A DNA stretch of 64,000 nt, from the NCBI RefSeq assembly GCF_030691135.1, contig NZ_JAUYFA010000005.1, positions 1-64,000 of the forward strand. The letters are read 5' to 3'. A program made the position numbers and the translations under genes. Below the pieces are notes generated by a model. It searched no databases and was not told the origin of the DNA. It saw nothing but the letters and a program-made list of their open reading frames with translations. Positions 53,074-64,000 of the stretch are shown piece after piece; within the stretch, counting starts at the first letter, position 1, and the number at the start of each line of letters is the position of its first letter. The stretch comes from Phreatobacter sp. (lineage in GTDB: Bacteria; Pseudomonadota; Alphaproteobacteria; Rhizobiales; Phreatobacteraceae).

Positions 53074-54291
53074 ATGGCCGTCGCCGCGCTCACCCCCGCT
53101 TCGGGCTCCTACGTGAAGGACAACGAGGAATTCAACTGGGAAGACCCGCTGAACCTCGACGGTCTGCTGACGGAAGAAGAACGCATGGTGCAGGAAACCG
53201 CCCGCACCTATTGCCAGGAGAAGCTGCTGCCGCGCGTCACCTCGGCCTTCCTCGACGAGCGCTTCGACCGCGAGATCATGACCGAGATGGGCGAGCTCGG
53301 CCTGCTCGGCTCGACGCTGCCCGCCGAATATGGCGGCGCCGACCTCGGCTATGTCTCCTACGGCCTCATCGCCCGCGAAGTGGAGCGGGTCGATTCCGGC
53401 TATCGCTCGGCCTGTTCGGTCCAGTCCTCGCTCGTGATGTACCCGATCCATGCCTATGGCTCGGAAGAGCAGCGCAGGAAGTACCTGCCGAAGCTCGCCT
53501 CGGGCGAGTGGGTCGGCTGCTTCGGCCTGACCGAGCCCGATGCCGGTTCGGATCCCGCCGGCATGAAGACCCGCGCGGTCAAGGTCGACGGCGGCTACAT
53601 CCTCAAGGGCTCGAAGATGTGGATCACCAATTCGCCCATCTCGGATGTGGCGGTGGTCTGGGCCAAGACCGACGAGGCCATCCGCGGCTTCATCGTCGAA
53701 CGCGGCATGAAGGGCTTCACCACCCCGAAGATCGAGGGCAAGGTCAGCCTGCGCGCATCGATCACCGGCGAGATCGTCCTCGACGACGTCTTCGTCCCGG
53801 CCGAGAACATGCTGCCCAATGCGAAGGGCCTGTCCGGCCCCTTCGGCTGCCTCAACCGCGCCCGCTACGGCATCGCCTGGGGCACCATGGGTGCGGCCGA
53901 GGATTGCTGGCACCGTGCCCGCCAGTACACGCTCGACCGCAAGCAGTTTGGCCGGCCGCTGGCCGCCACACAGCTGGTGCAGAAGAAGCTCGCCGACATG
54001 CAGACCGAGATCACCCTCGGCCTGCACGGCGTGCTGCGCCTCGGCCGGCTGATGGAGGACCACAACTTCGCGCCCCAGGCCATCTCGCTGATGAAGCGCA
54101 ACAATTGCGGCAAGGCGCTCGACATCGCCCGCATGGCCCGCGACATGCACGGCGGCAACGGCATCTCGGCCGAGTATCACGTCATCCGCCACATGGTGAA
54201 CCTCGAGACGGTCAACACCTATGAGGGCGCCCACGACGTCCACGCGCTGATCCTCGGCCGCGCCCAGACCGGCATCCAGGCGTTCTTCTGA
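53074..54291 (+). CDS. gcdH: Glutaryl-CoA dehydrogenase
   Basis: 405-residue acyl-CoA dehydrogenase that oxidises and decarboxylates glutaryl-CoA to crotonyl-CoA in lysine, tryptophan and aromatic breakdown. The catalytic Glu is in [16 protein letters not shown] (about residue 380). The glutarate-carboxylate-binding Arg is in [16 protein letters not shown] (about 109). [15 protein letters not shown] and [15 protein letters not shown] form the FAD pocket. AAGGA precedes the ATG. A terminator-like hairpin follows the stop. Confidence 0.93.
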   Translation: MAVAALTPASGSYVKDNEEFNWEDPLNLDGLLTEEERMVQETARTYCQEKLLPRVTSAFLDERFDREIMTEMGELGLLGSTLPAEYGGADLGYVSYGLIAREVERVDSGYRSACSVQSSLVMYPIHAYGSEEQRRKYLPKLASGEWVGCFGLTEPDAGSDPAGMKTRAVKVDGGYILKGSKMWITNSPISDVAVVWAKTDEAIRGFIVERGMKGFTTPKIEGKVSLRASITGEIVLDDVFVPAENMLPNAKGLSGPFGCLNRARYGIAWGTMGAAEDCWHRARQYTLDRKQFGRPLAATQLVQKKLADMQTEITLGLHGVLRLGRLMEDHNFAPQAISLMKRNNCGKALDIARMARDMHGGNGISAEYHVIRHMVNLETVNTYEGAHDVHALILGRAQTGIQAFF

Positions 54292-54318
54292 GCCCTGGCG
54301 ACCGTATCGTTCACGCAG

Positions 54319-54347
54319 AGCCCGGCCATCGTGCCGGGCTTTTGCTT
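54319..54347 (+). terminator. Rho-independent terminator after gcdH
   Basis: Eight-base arms AGCCCGGC and GCCGGGCT with a 6-base loop, followed by TTTGCTT, 28 bases after the gcdH stop. Confidence 0.75.
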
Positions 54348-54420
54348 ATGGGGCGGCAGCGCACTCACACCCGCCACCTCTGGCGATCCGGGTGCCAGAG
54401 GAAGGAGCCCGGGAGCGACG

Positions 54421-54467
54421 GGCGCCAGCTTCACCTCTCCCCGGCGGGGAGAGGTGAAGCTGGCGCC
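54421..54467. repeat. 47-bp perfect inverted repeat
   Basis: Two 23-base arms, starting GGCGCCAGCTTCACCTCTCC, around a single central G at 54444. It lies between the convergent gcdH and cytochrome genes. The inner part (CACCTCTCCCC/GGGGAGAGGTG) is a frequent intergenic element in Hyphomicrobiales, from memory. A near-direct repeat, GCGCCTCATGnGGAGA, follows twice, near 54463 and 54485. Confidence 0.8.
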
Positions 54468-54527
54468 TCATGCGGAGAACAAGGGGCGCCTCATGTGGAG
54501 ATTCGCGGCGATGAGGGCACGTCCCCC

Positions 54528-54890
54528 TCACCTTCTCTGCGGGCGGGCGTTCGGCTCGGTCTGGATCGCCGAGAGATAGGCGACGATGGCCGCCGCCCGG
54601 TCGGCGGAAAAGGTGAATTCCGGCATGGCGGGATGGCCGGCGGTGAAGCCCTCCGCCAGCGCCTCCTCCAGCACGTCGACCGGGTAGCGCTTGCTCAGAT
54701 CGCGGAACAGCGGCGCCCCGGGATAGGGGCTGGCGCCGTCGCGCCCGACGGCGTGGCACAGGGCGCAATGCTGGCGCACCAGCGTCTCGCCGCGCTGGAC
54801 GAGGACGCGCTGGCTCTGCGCCGCGGTCTCAGTGGCGACAAGGCCGGCCAGAGCGGCGGCGAGGAGGGTCGGCAGACGGCGGGGGAGCAT
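54528..54890 (-). CDS. Periplasmic class I cytochrome c
   Basis: 120-residue exported protein. It has a signal peptide (about residues 1-25, ending ETAAQS), a single haem motif CALCH (about 42-46) and a distal Met ligand in AGHPAMPEFTF (about 89), so one c-type haem with His/Met coordination. GAGG precedes the ATG. It is a small electron carrier; no partner oxidase or dehydrogenase is adjacent. Cytochrome maturation genes must be elsewhere. Confidence 0.88.
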   Translation of the reverse strand: MLPRRLPTLLAAALAGLVATETAAQSQRVLVQRGETLVRQHCALCHAVGRDGASPYPGAPLFRDLSKRYPVDVLEEALAEGFTAGHPAMPEFTFSADRAAAIVAYLSAIQTEPNARPQRR

Positions 54891-54957
54891 GGCGGCCTCA
54901 CGGGATCGGGGATGCCGTCAGGGTCTCATGGGCGCCGCCGCGCGGCCTTGCGGTCGA

Positions 54958-55782
54958 TCAACCCGCCAGACGCACCAGCTCCGTCGTGAGGGCCGAGCCG
55001 GGAACGGCGAAGGGCGCGATGACCGTGAAATGGTTGGCGCCGGGCACGACGATCTCCCGCGCCTCGGCGCCGAGGGCACCCCAGCATTCCACCAGCATGC
55101 GGGTCTGACGGTGATATTCGCCCGATTCGTCACCGCCGACGACGGCCGTCACCTTCAGGCCCTTCGGCGGCGTCCAGACGAGGGGGGAGAGGGCGGCGGC
55201 CTCACCTGCATCCATGCCCATCGCCCTGTTGACGAAGGTCGGCACCAGCGGCGCGAGGTGGAACAGGCCCGAGATCGGCATGGCCGCGGTGACGATGTCG
55301 GCGGCCTCGCCGATGCGCGGCCAGTCGGCGGCGGCCATGCAGGCGGTGAGGTGACCGCCGGCGGAATGGCCGAAAGGCAGGACGCGGCGGCCGGTGCGCT
55401 CGCGCAACTGCCGGATGCAGGCGATGACATTGTCGACGATGACGGCGAGCTTCACCTCGGGGCAGAGGTCGTAGCTCATCACCGCGACGTCGAGGCCATG
55501 GGCATTGGCCCCCGCAGCCATGTGGCTGAAGGCGGTCTTGTCGAGCGCCTGCCAGTAGCCGCCGTGGATGAACAGCGCCACCGGCGCGCCCGGGCGCGGC
55601 GCGGCGGCCGGAAACAGGTCGTAACGGTGCCGCTCGCCGGCGCCATAGGCCTGGTCGAGGACGGCATCGGGCCGCGCCGTCCGGAAGGCGGCGGCATCGG
55701 CGGCCCAGCCGGCCATGAGGGCGGGGTGGTCCGGCACCATGGCGCGGTTGTTGTACTGGGCGTCGAGGTCGATGGCGGGCAT
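54958..55782 (-). CDS. Alpha/beta hydrolase, arylformamidase-like
   Basis: 274-residue hydrolase. The oxyanion motif HGGYW (about 93-97), nucleophile elbow GHSAGGHL (about 143-150), and a late His in GANHFTVIAP form a typical AFMID/kynurenine formamidase-type site. YDLCPEVKL is also characteristic of this group. The KynB-type metal enzyme is unrelated, so the symbol is withheld. It lies 67 bases upstream of the cytochrome gene on the same strand. The nearby glutaryl-CoA dehydrogenase makes a tryptophan-degradation link attractive but unproven. Confidence 0.8.
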   Translation of the reverse strand: MPAIDLDAQYNNRAMVPDHPALMAGWAADAAAFRTARPDAVLDQAYGAGERHRYDLFPAAAPRPGAPVALFIHGGYWQALDKTAFSHMAAGANAHGLDVAVMSYDLCPEVKLAVIVDNVIACIRQLRERTGRRVLPFGHSAGGHLTACMAAADWPRIGEAADIVTAAMPISGLFHLAPLVPTFVNRAMGMDAGEAAALSPLVWTPPKGLKVTAVVGGDESGEYHRQTRMLVECWGALGAEAREIVVPGANHFTVIAPFAVPGSALTTELVRLAG

Positions 55783-55924
55783 GGCTGCGGGTCCGGATGG
55801 GGCCGGCGCCCAACGGACCCTGCCCGCCGCCCAGCGTCAAGGCCGGCCGATCGGTCGGCGCAGGGCGATTGACCCGCCGCGGAGCAGGGACTAGGCCTCC
55901 CTCTCAGACTCAGAGGTGCCGGCC

Positions 55925-57319
55925 ATGGTCTCCATCAAGCAGAAGGCGGCGCTCGTCTCGATCCTGGTCACGATCGTGCTGACGGCGGCCAAGGCCGCGG
56001 TCGGTTTCACCAGCGGCTCCATCGCGATCCTCGCCGAGGCGGCCCACGGACTGGTCGACACCGCCGCGACCCTGCTGACCTTCTACGCCGTGCGCCTGGC
56101 CGACAAGCCGGCCGACGACGACCACCAATACGGCCACGGCAAGGTCGAATCGATCGCCGCCCTCGCCGAGACGGCCTTCCTCTTCCTCGTTTCCGGCATC
56201 GTCGTCACCGAGGCCGTCAGGCGGCTGACCGGCGACGGCCATCCCGTCGAGGTCACCCCGATCATGGCAGGGCTGATGGTCGCCGTCATCGCCGTGGACT
56301 ACTGGCGCGTGCGGATCCTCGGCCGCCTCGCCCGGGAAACCGGCAGCCATGCGCTCGAATCCGGCGCGCTGCATTTCGCCGCCGACATGGCGGGCTCCGC
56401 CGTCGTGCTGGCCGGCCTTTTCTTCGTCTGGATGGGCTATCCCCAGGCCGACGCCGTCGCCGCCATCGGCGTGGCGGTCATCATCTGCGTGATGAGCTGG
56501 AATCTCGGCCGCCGCACCATCGACACGCTGATGGACCGGGCCCCGAAGGGCGCGACCTCGGCCGTCCTCGAGGCGGTCGAAGCGGTTCCCGGCGTCGTCG
56601 CGGTGGAGAGTGTCCGGCTGCGCGAGGTCGGCACCGACACGCTGGCCGAGATCACCGTCAAGGTGAACCGCACGCTGCCGCTGGAACGGGTGGCCGAGAT
56701 CAAGACCGCCATCGGTGCGGCGGCGGCCGGCGCCCATGCCGGAACCGTGCCGACGGTGACCACCGAACCCGTCGCCCTCGACGACGAGACCGTGATGGAA
56801 CGCGTCCACCTGACGGCGCGGCGCCATGCGCTGGCGGTCCACCACGTCACGGTGCAGCATCTCGGCGAGCGGCTCTGTGTCGGTCTCGACCTGGAGGTCG
56901 ACGGTGCTCTCACCCTCGGCGAGGCGCATGACATCGCCAGCCGGCTGGAAGCGGCCATCGGCGGCGAGCTCGGCACCGATGTGGAGGTCGAGACCCATAT
57001 CGAACCCTTGCAGGTGGAGATGCTGGTCGGCAGCGACGCCGCGCCGGCGCAGGTCGCGCAGATGGGCGCGGCGCTGGCGGAGCTCGCCGCCGCCACCGGC
57101 AAGATCACCGATGTCCACAGCGTCAGGGTGCGCGATACGACGCAAGGCCTCGTGGTGACCTATCATTGCCGCGCCGACCCGGCCCTCACCGTCGAGTCCG
57201 TCCATGAGGCGGTCGACACGATCGAGCGCGGCTTCCGCCGCAGCCAGCAGCGGATCATCCGCGTGATCGGCCATACCGAGCCGGTCCGGACCCTTTCAAC
57301 GCCGGCACCGGCACCCTAG
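55925..57319 (+). CDS. Cation diffusion facilitator transporter with extended C-terminus
   Basis: 464-residue CDF transporter, versus about 300 residues for the usual family member. The membrane part (about 1-200, six helices) has the metal sites AHGLVDTAATL (HxxxD) and HFAADMAGS (HxxxD) and the loop DDDHQYGHGKVES. The cytoplasmic part holds three successive repeats of the small CDF C-terminal fold (about 215-285, 290-365, 375-450), two of them ending in an H/T-x-EP turn. ATG 55925 has GAGG 8 bases upstream. It probably exports divalent metal such as Zn, Fe or Mn in exchange for protons. pepN follows after 40 bases. Confidence 0.88.
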   Translation: MVSIKQKAALVSILVTIVLTAAKAAVGFTSGSIAILAEAAHGLVDTAATLLTFYAVRLADKPADDDHQYGHGKVESIAALAETAFLFLVSGIVVTEAVRRLTGDGHPVEVTPIMAGLMVAVIAVDYWRVRILGRLARETGSHALESGALHFAADMAGSAVVLAGLFFVWMGYPQADAVAAIGVAVIICVMSWNLGRRTIDTLMDRAPKGATSAVLEAVEAVPGVVAVESVRLREVGTDTLAEITVKVNRTLPLERVAEIKTAIGAAAAGAHAGTVPTVTTEPVALDDETVMERVHLTARRHALAVHHVTVQHLGERLCVGLDLEVDGALTLGEAHDIASRLEAAIGGELGTDVEVETHIEPLQVEMLVGSDAAPAQVAQMGAALAELAAATGKITDVHSVRVRDTTQGLVVTYHCRADPALTVESVHEAVDTIERGFRRSQQRIIRVIGHTEPVRTLSTPAPAP

Positions 57320-57359
57320 TGTCGCGGCGCTCCGGCAGACGGCATTCAAGGATCAGGGC

Positions 57360-59999
57360 ATGCGCAGCGAACAGGCAAAGCCGGTGAGGCTCTCGGACTA
57401 CCGCGTCGCCGACCACGTGGTGAAGACCGTGTATCTCGCCATCGTGCTGCACCCGACCGCGACGCGCGTGACCGCCGATCTCGTCGTCGAGCGCCACCCT
57501 CAGGGCCAGGCCGATGCGCCGCTCGTCTTCGACGGCGACGGCCTGACGCTCACCGCCATCGCCGTCGACGGACAGCCGCTGGCGCCCGAGGCCTATGAGG
57601 CGACGGCGGAGCGCCTGGTCATCCACCGCCCGCCGGCCGGTGCCTTCCGCCTCAGGGTCGAGACCGTCATCGATCCCCAGGCCAATACCCAGCTGATGGG
57701 CCTCTACCGCTCGTCGGGCACCTGGTGCACCCAGTGCGAGGCCGAGGGTTTCCGCCGCATCACCTATTTTCCCGACCGGCCGGACGTGCTGGCCGTCTAC
57801 ACGACCCGGATCGAGGCGGAAAAGAAGACGGCGCCGGTCCTCCTCGGCAACGGCAACCTGGTCGAGGCCGGCGACCTGGCCGAAGGGCGGCACTATGCCG
57901 TCTGGCACGACCCGCATCCCAAGCCGAGCTATCTCTTCGCCCTGGTCGGCGGCGATCTCGCCGAGGTGACCGACACGTTCACCACCGTCTCCGGCCGCGT
58001 CGTCAGGCTCGGCATCTTCGTCGAGCACGGCAAGGAGGACCGCTGCGCCTATGCCATGGATGCGCTGAAGCGCTCGATGCGCTGGGACGAGGAGGCCTTC
58101 GGCTGCGAATATGACCTCGAGGTCTTCAACCTCGTCGCCGTGTCGGACTTCAACATGGGCGCGATGGAGAACAAGGGCCTCAACATCTTCAACGACAAAT
58201 ATGTCCTCGCCCTGCCGGACACGGCGACCGACCAGGACTATGCGGCGATCGAGGCCATCATCGCCCACGAGTATTTCCACAACTGGACCGGCAACCGCAT
58301 CACCTGCCGCGACTGGTTCCAGCTCTGCCTGAAGGAAGGCCTGACCGTCTTCCGCGACCAGGAATTCTCCGGCGACATGCGCTCGCGGGCGGTGAAGCGG
58401 ATCGCCGACGTGCGGCTCCTCAAGAGCCACCAGTTCGCCGAGGACGCGGGACCGCTGTCGCACCCGGTCAGGCCCGAGATCTATCACGAGATCAACAACT
58501 TCTACACGGCGACGGTCTACGAGAAGGGGGCGGAGATCATCCGCGCGCTCAAAGTCCTGATCGGCGCCGAGGCGTTCCGCGGCGGCATGGACCTCTATCT
58601 CGCGCGCCACGACGGCGATGCGGCGACGGTGGAGGATTTCATCGCCTGTTTCGCCGAGGCGAGCCGACGCGACCTGACGCAGTTCTTCCTCTGGTACCGG
58701 CAATCGGGAACGCCGCAGGTCGGCGTCAAAACCCGCCACGACCCGGTCGCCGGCACCTTCACCGTCGACCTCGCGCAGAGCCACCTGCCGACACCCGGCC
58801 AGACCGACAAGCAGCCGATGGTCATTCCGCTGGCCTTCGGTCTGATTGGCCCGGACGGTGCCGAGCGCGCCCTGTTCACCGAGGAGGGCGAGGCCATGCC
58901 CGGGGTGATCGCCCTGGACACCGCCCAGCGCAGCATCACCTTCAGCGGCCACCCGACGCGGCCCGTCCTGTCGATCAACCGCGGCTTCTCGGCGCCTGTC
59001 GTCCTGAAGACCGACCTGACCGCCGCCGATCTCGGCTTCATCGCCCGTCACGACAGCGACGCCTACAACCGCTGGCAGGCGATCCAGACGCTGGCGACAG
59101 AGCATCTGGTGGCGGCCAGCCGCAAGGGCGCTGCATCTGTTGAAAACCAGGGCGCCGAGACCCTCGCCGAAGCCCTTGCCGGTGCCCTCGCCGAAGCCGA
59201 GCGCGACCCCGCCTTCGCAGCCCAGGCCCTGACGCTGCCCTCCGAATCCGACATCGCCCGCGAACTCGGTTCCGACGTCGACCCGGACGCGGTCTTCACC
59301 GCCCGCAAGGCGCTGCGGCAGGCGGTCGGATCCCGGCTCGATGCAGCGCTCGGCACGGTTCTGGCGCGTTTCGCCACGCCCGGCCCCTATGCACCCGATG
59401 CGGGCTCGGCCGGACGGCGGGCGCTCTGCAACGTCGCCCTCGACCTCTGGGCCTCGGGCGGCGCGGCGGACAGGCTCGCGGCAGTCGCGGCCCGCCATCG
59501 CGACGCCGACAACATGACCGACCGCTTCGCCGCGCTGGCGGTGCTCGCCCAGCATCCGGGGGCGGAGCGCGAGGCGGCGCTCACCGCCTTCCGCGAGCGC
59601 TACCGCGCCGACGCGCTGATCCTCGACAAGTGGCTCGCCCTGCAGGCGGCGATCCCGGAAGCGGGAACGCTGGCGCGGGTCGAGGCCCTGCTCGCCGACC
59701 CGGCCTTCGCCATGACCAATCCCAACCGGCTGCGCGCCCTCGTCGGCAGCTTCGCCAGCGGCAACCAGACCCAGTTCAACCGGCCGGACGGCGCCGGTTA
59801 CACCTTCCTCGCCGAGGTCGTCGTCGAGACCGATCCGCGCAACCCGCAGGTCGCGGCCCGCCTGCTGTCCGCCTTCCGCAGCTGGCGGGCGCTCGAGCCG
59901 GGCCGACGGGCGCTGGCCCGTGCGGCACTGGAACATGTCGCCGCGGCCGCGACCTTGTCCGCCGACGTACGCGACATCGTCGCCCGTTCGCTGGGATGA
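57360..59999 (+). CDS. pepN: Aminopeptidase N (M1 family)
   Basis: 879-residue zinc aminopeptidase of the bacterial PepN type. The substrate-anchoring motif GAMEN is near residue 267, and the zinc site HEYFHNWTGNR followed by LKEGLTVFRDQEF (Glu ligand) is near 302-325. KPSYLFALVGGDL and GFRRITYFPDRPDVLAVY are typical of PepN. The long alpha-helical C-terminal domain is complete. Length matches the family (about 870-890). It trims peptides in the cytoplasm and lies directly downstream of the CDF gene. Confidence 0.94.
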   Translation: MRSEQAKPVRLSDYRVADHVVKTVYLAIVLHPTATRVTADLVVERHPQGQADAPLVFDGDGLTLTAIAVDGQPLAPEAYEATAERLVIHRPPAGAFRLRVETVIDPQANTQLMGLYRSSGTWCTQCEAEGFRRITYFPDRPDVLAVYTTRIEAEKKTAPVLLGNGNLVEAGDLAEGRHYAVWHDPHPKPSYLFALVGGDLAEVTDTFTTVSGRVVRLGIFVEHGKEDRCAYAMDALKRSMRWDEEAFGCEYDLEVFNLVAVSDFNMGAMENKGLNIFNDKYVLALPDTATDQDYAAIEAIIAHEYFHNWTGNRITCRDWFQLCLKEGLTVFRDQEFSGDMRSRAVKRIADVRLLKSHQFAEDAGPLSHPVRPEIYHEINNFYTATVYEKGAEIIRALKVLIGAEAFRGGMDLYLARHDGDAATVEDFIACFAEASRRDLTQFFLWYRQSGTPQVGVKTRHDPVAGTFTVDLAQSHLPTPGQTDKQPMVIPLAFGLIGPDGAERALFTEEGEAMPGVIALDTAQRSITFSGHPTRPVLSINRGFSAPVVLKTDLTAADLGFIARHDSDAYNRWQAIQTLATEHLVAASRKGAASVENQGAETLAEALAGALAEAERDPAFAAQALTLPSESDIARELGSDVDPDAVFTARKALRQAVGSRLDAALGTVLARFATPGPYAPDAGSAGRRALCNVALDLWASGGAADRLAAVAARHRDADNMTDRFAALAVLAQHPGAEREAALTAFRERYRADALILDKWLALQAAIPEAGTLARVEALLADPAFAMTNPNRLRALVGSFASGNQTQFNRPDGAGYTFLAEVVVETDPRNPQVAARLLSAFRSWRALEPGRRALARAALEHVAAAATLSADVRDIVARSLG

Positions 60000-60160
60000 G
60001 CCGGGCAAACATTCCTGGCGGCGTTAACCAAATATTTCCCGTGGTGTGATTCCCCGACTCTAGACAGCCCTCGTTCAAATCGATTCTTATGACCGCGATT
60101 CGGAGGGGCTGGGGCTCGCATTCCGGACGCCAATTCAGAGATTCGACGGGGGTACCGGCG

Positions 60161-62470
<2,310 letters not shown>

Positions 62471-62563
62471 GGCGGGGCGCCTGCGCCGCGCAAGTGCGTC
62501 CTTCGAGGCTCGCCGCCCCGCGATGCTGACTCATCTGGCTGATGCCGGGCGCCCGAAATCCCC

Positions 62564-64000
62564 TCAGACCGGCCCGACGATGGCGATGAAGGCCTTGCGC
62601 ACCTGTTTCTGCACCTCGGCCAGATGGGCATCCACCGTGGCGAAATCGGGGAGCTCGCCGGCCCGCGCCAGCAGCCGCTTCAGGCCGGGGGCGGCGGTCT
62701 GCGGATCGAAGCCGTCGACGAGACAGAGGCGCAGGATCTGCGTCAGGCGCTGGTAGAGGCGGCAGGCCGAACGCAGCACGTCACCCTCGGTCGGCTTCAA
62801 CAGCCCGGCGGCCGCCGCCCTCTCGAGGACGCGGATGGTGTTGGTGTCGAGAATGTCGGGGTGGCGCGCGGCGTGGACGAGCTGCAGCGCCTGGGCGATG
62901 AACTCGATGTCGATGAGGCCGCCGCGGGCATATTTGAGGTCCCAGCGGTTGTCGTCGCCCTTGTCCTCGGCGATGGCCCGCCGCATGTCGACGATGTCGG
63001 CGAGCGTCGCCTTGGCCGACCTTTTGGTGGTGAGGACGCGGCGGATCGCCTCCATCACCTCGGTCTCGAAGCCGGGCGTCGACGCGACGACCCGGGCGCG
63101 GGTCAGCGCCATGTGCTCCCAGGTCCAGGCTTCCTTCACCTGATAGGCGCGGAACCCGTCGATATGGGTGGCGACCGGCCCGGAACGCCCCGAGGGCCGC
63201 AGCCGGAGATCGACGTCGAAGAGCACGCCCTCGCTGGTCGGTGCCGACAGGGCGCTGATGAGGCGCTGGGTCAGGCGCGCGAAATAATGGCCGCCGCTGA
63301 GCGGACGCGGCCCCTTCGAGGCGCTCTCCTTGGGGTCGTGGTCATAGAGCAGGATGAGGTCGAGATCCGAGCCCGCCGTCATCTCGCGACCACCGAGCTT
63401 GCCCATGGCGATGACGGCGGTCCGCATGCCGCGGATTGATCCGTGCGAGGCGACGATCCACTCCGTCACCGCCTTGTAGAGAGCCTTGATCAGCTGTTCG
63501 GCGAGCCGCGCGAAGGCCTGTCCCGCCGCCTCCGACGAGACCGTGCCGGCGAGAACCCTCACGCCGGTGAGAAAGAGCTGTTCCTGGCCGAAGACACGGG
63601 CCCGGTCGAGCACGTCCTCGGCGTCGCGGGCCATGCCGAGCGTCTCGGCGAGGCGCGCCGCCAGATCGGCGTCGGAGGGCAGTTCGCCGAAGAAGGCGGG
63701 CTCCAGCAGCGCGTCGAGCACGTGGGCGCGGCGGCCGAGGAGATCGGCGAGGCGCGGCGCCGAGCCGAGGATCTGGGAGATGAGCTCGAGGAGATCGGGA
63801 TGGGTGCGCAGGATGGCGAGGAGTTCGATCGGCTGGGAATGGCGCGTCAGCAGCCGGTCGAAGGCGCGCAGGCCGAGATCGGCATCGCCGGTGCGCGACA
63901 GCGCGTCGAGCAGGGCCGGCGCCAGTTCCCCGACGCGCTCCCGCGCATCCCGCGCCCTGAGGCCGCCGGACTTCGGCTGTTGCCAGGCCTGGACGGTCGC
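62564..64000 (-). CDS. glnE: Bifunctional glutamine-synthetase adenylyltransferase/deadenylase (3' part)
   Basis: Only the last 478 codons are inside the window; the 5' part lies beyond base 64000. GlnE attaches or removes AMP on glutamine synthetase under PII control. The visible part contains the end of the first domain region and the second nucleotidyltransferase site with GGREMTAGSDLDLILLYDHD (Ser-Asp-x-Asp metal site) and the LFDVDLRLRPSGRSGP block, then the C-terminal helical domain (YARGGLIDIEFIAQALQL). An internal ATG at 63721 is not the start, since homology continues to the edge. Confidence 0.92.
   Translation of the reverse strand, partial: ATVQAWQQPKSGGLRARDARERVGELAPALLDALSRTGDADLGLRAFDRLLTRHSQPIELLAILRTHPDLLELISQILGSAPRLADLLGRRAHVLDALLEPAFFGELPSDADLAARLAETLGMARDAEDVLDRARVFGQEQLFLTGVRVLAGTVSSEAAGQAFARLAEQLIKALYKAVTEWIVASHGSIRGMRTAVIAMGKLGGREMTAGSDLDLILLYDHDPKESASKGPRPLSGGHYFARLTQRLISALSAPTSEGVLFDVDLRLRPSGRSGPVATHIDGFRAYQVKEAWTWEHMALTRARVVASTPGFETEVMEAIRRVLTTKRSAKATLADIVDMRRAIAEDKGDDNRWDLKYARGGLIDIEFIAQALQLVHAARHPDILDTNTIRVLERAAAAGLLKPTEGDVLRSACRLYQRLTQILRLCLVDGFDPQTAAPGLKRLLARAGELPDFATVDAHLAEVQKQVRKAFIAIVGPV

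Noticed and set aside
57255..60008. A 917-codon open frame antisense to pepN
   Set aside because: The plus-strand pepN has all catalytic motifs and full length. The antisense frame has none and shows the same shadow composition.
63721..63721. Internal ATG as the start of glnE
   Set aside because: GlnE-like sequence continues upstream of it to the window edge, so the gene is simply cut by the window.

Overview
The window is GC-rich and tightly packed on both strands. It looks like chromosomal DNA of an alphaproteobacterium, most likely Hyphomicrobiales (Rhizobiales). The signs are two Bug-type (tripartite tricarboxylate transporter) binding proteins, a PpsR/CrtJ-type regulator, a MaoC-FabI/PhaC locus, a histidine kinase next to glnE, and many dispersed GC-rich palindromes. 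I found about 50 protein genes, one of them cut by the right edge, plus two clear gene remnants and one speculative one. I found no rRNA, tRNA, CRISPR array, integrase or insertion sequence.

Layout. 1-5.8 kb: a catabolic operon on the minus strand (two-domain extradiol-dioxygenase-like VOC protein, alpha/beta hydrolase, Ldh2-type dehydrogenase, Bug receptor, then an intradiol-dioxygenase-like Tat protein), with a divergent GntR/FCD regulator. 6-9.6 kb: a two-gene unit pairing a PPDK-like phosphotransferase that lacks the PEP/pyruvate barrel with a large protein whose C-terminal part resembles PhoU/DUF47. 9.9-10.6 kb: two decayed genes (response-regulator receiver and photolyase-like). 10.6-15.7 kb: acetyltransferase, Orn/Lys/Arg decarboxylase and a chemotaxis receptor. 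15.9-23.7 kb: a catabolic island (Bug receptor, two TIM-barrel isomerases, TetR regulator, DUF993 protein, Gfo/Idh/MocA oxidoreductase, enolase-superfamily enzyme), bracketed by two near-identical 24-bp operator-like sites.

23.9-32.8 kb: an atypical metallophosphoesterase, an MCP-PilZ fusion divergent from a diguanylate cyclase, an APC permease, and a polyhydroxyalkanoate locus with PhaC and a MaoC-FabI fusion. 33-35.7 kb: small envelope or stress proteins and glyoxalase I. 36-37.8 kb: ppsR, followed by a TGT-N12-ACA site overlapping a promoter-like sequence and a broken reading frame that may be a bchG remnant. 37.8-42.5 kb: a minus-strand cluster with L-2-keto-3-deoxyarabonate dehydratase-like, peptidase T-like, DUF3237, FAD oxidoreductase and maleate-isomerase-like proteins.

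42.6-53 kb: a small conserved protein, an amidase, a complete peptide/opine-type ABC transporter, adenine deaminase and an MFS exporter. 53-64 kb: glutaryl-CoA dehydrogenase, cytochrome c, arylformamidase-like hydrolase, a CDF transporter with three C-terminal repeats, aminopeptidase N, a PAS histidine kinase, and the 3' part of glnE.

The strongest candidates for undescribed biology are the doubly-operated DUF993/enolase island, the PhoU-like/PPDK-like pair, the MaoC-FabI fusion next to PhaC, and the ppsR edge that may mark a lost or rearranged photosynthesis cluster. All functional calls come from reading the sequence alone. No database search was run.
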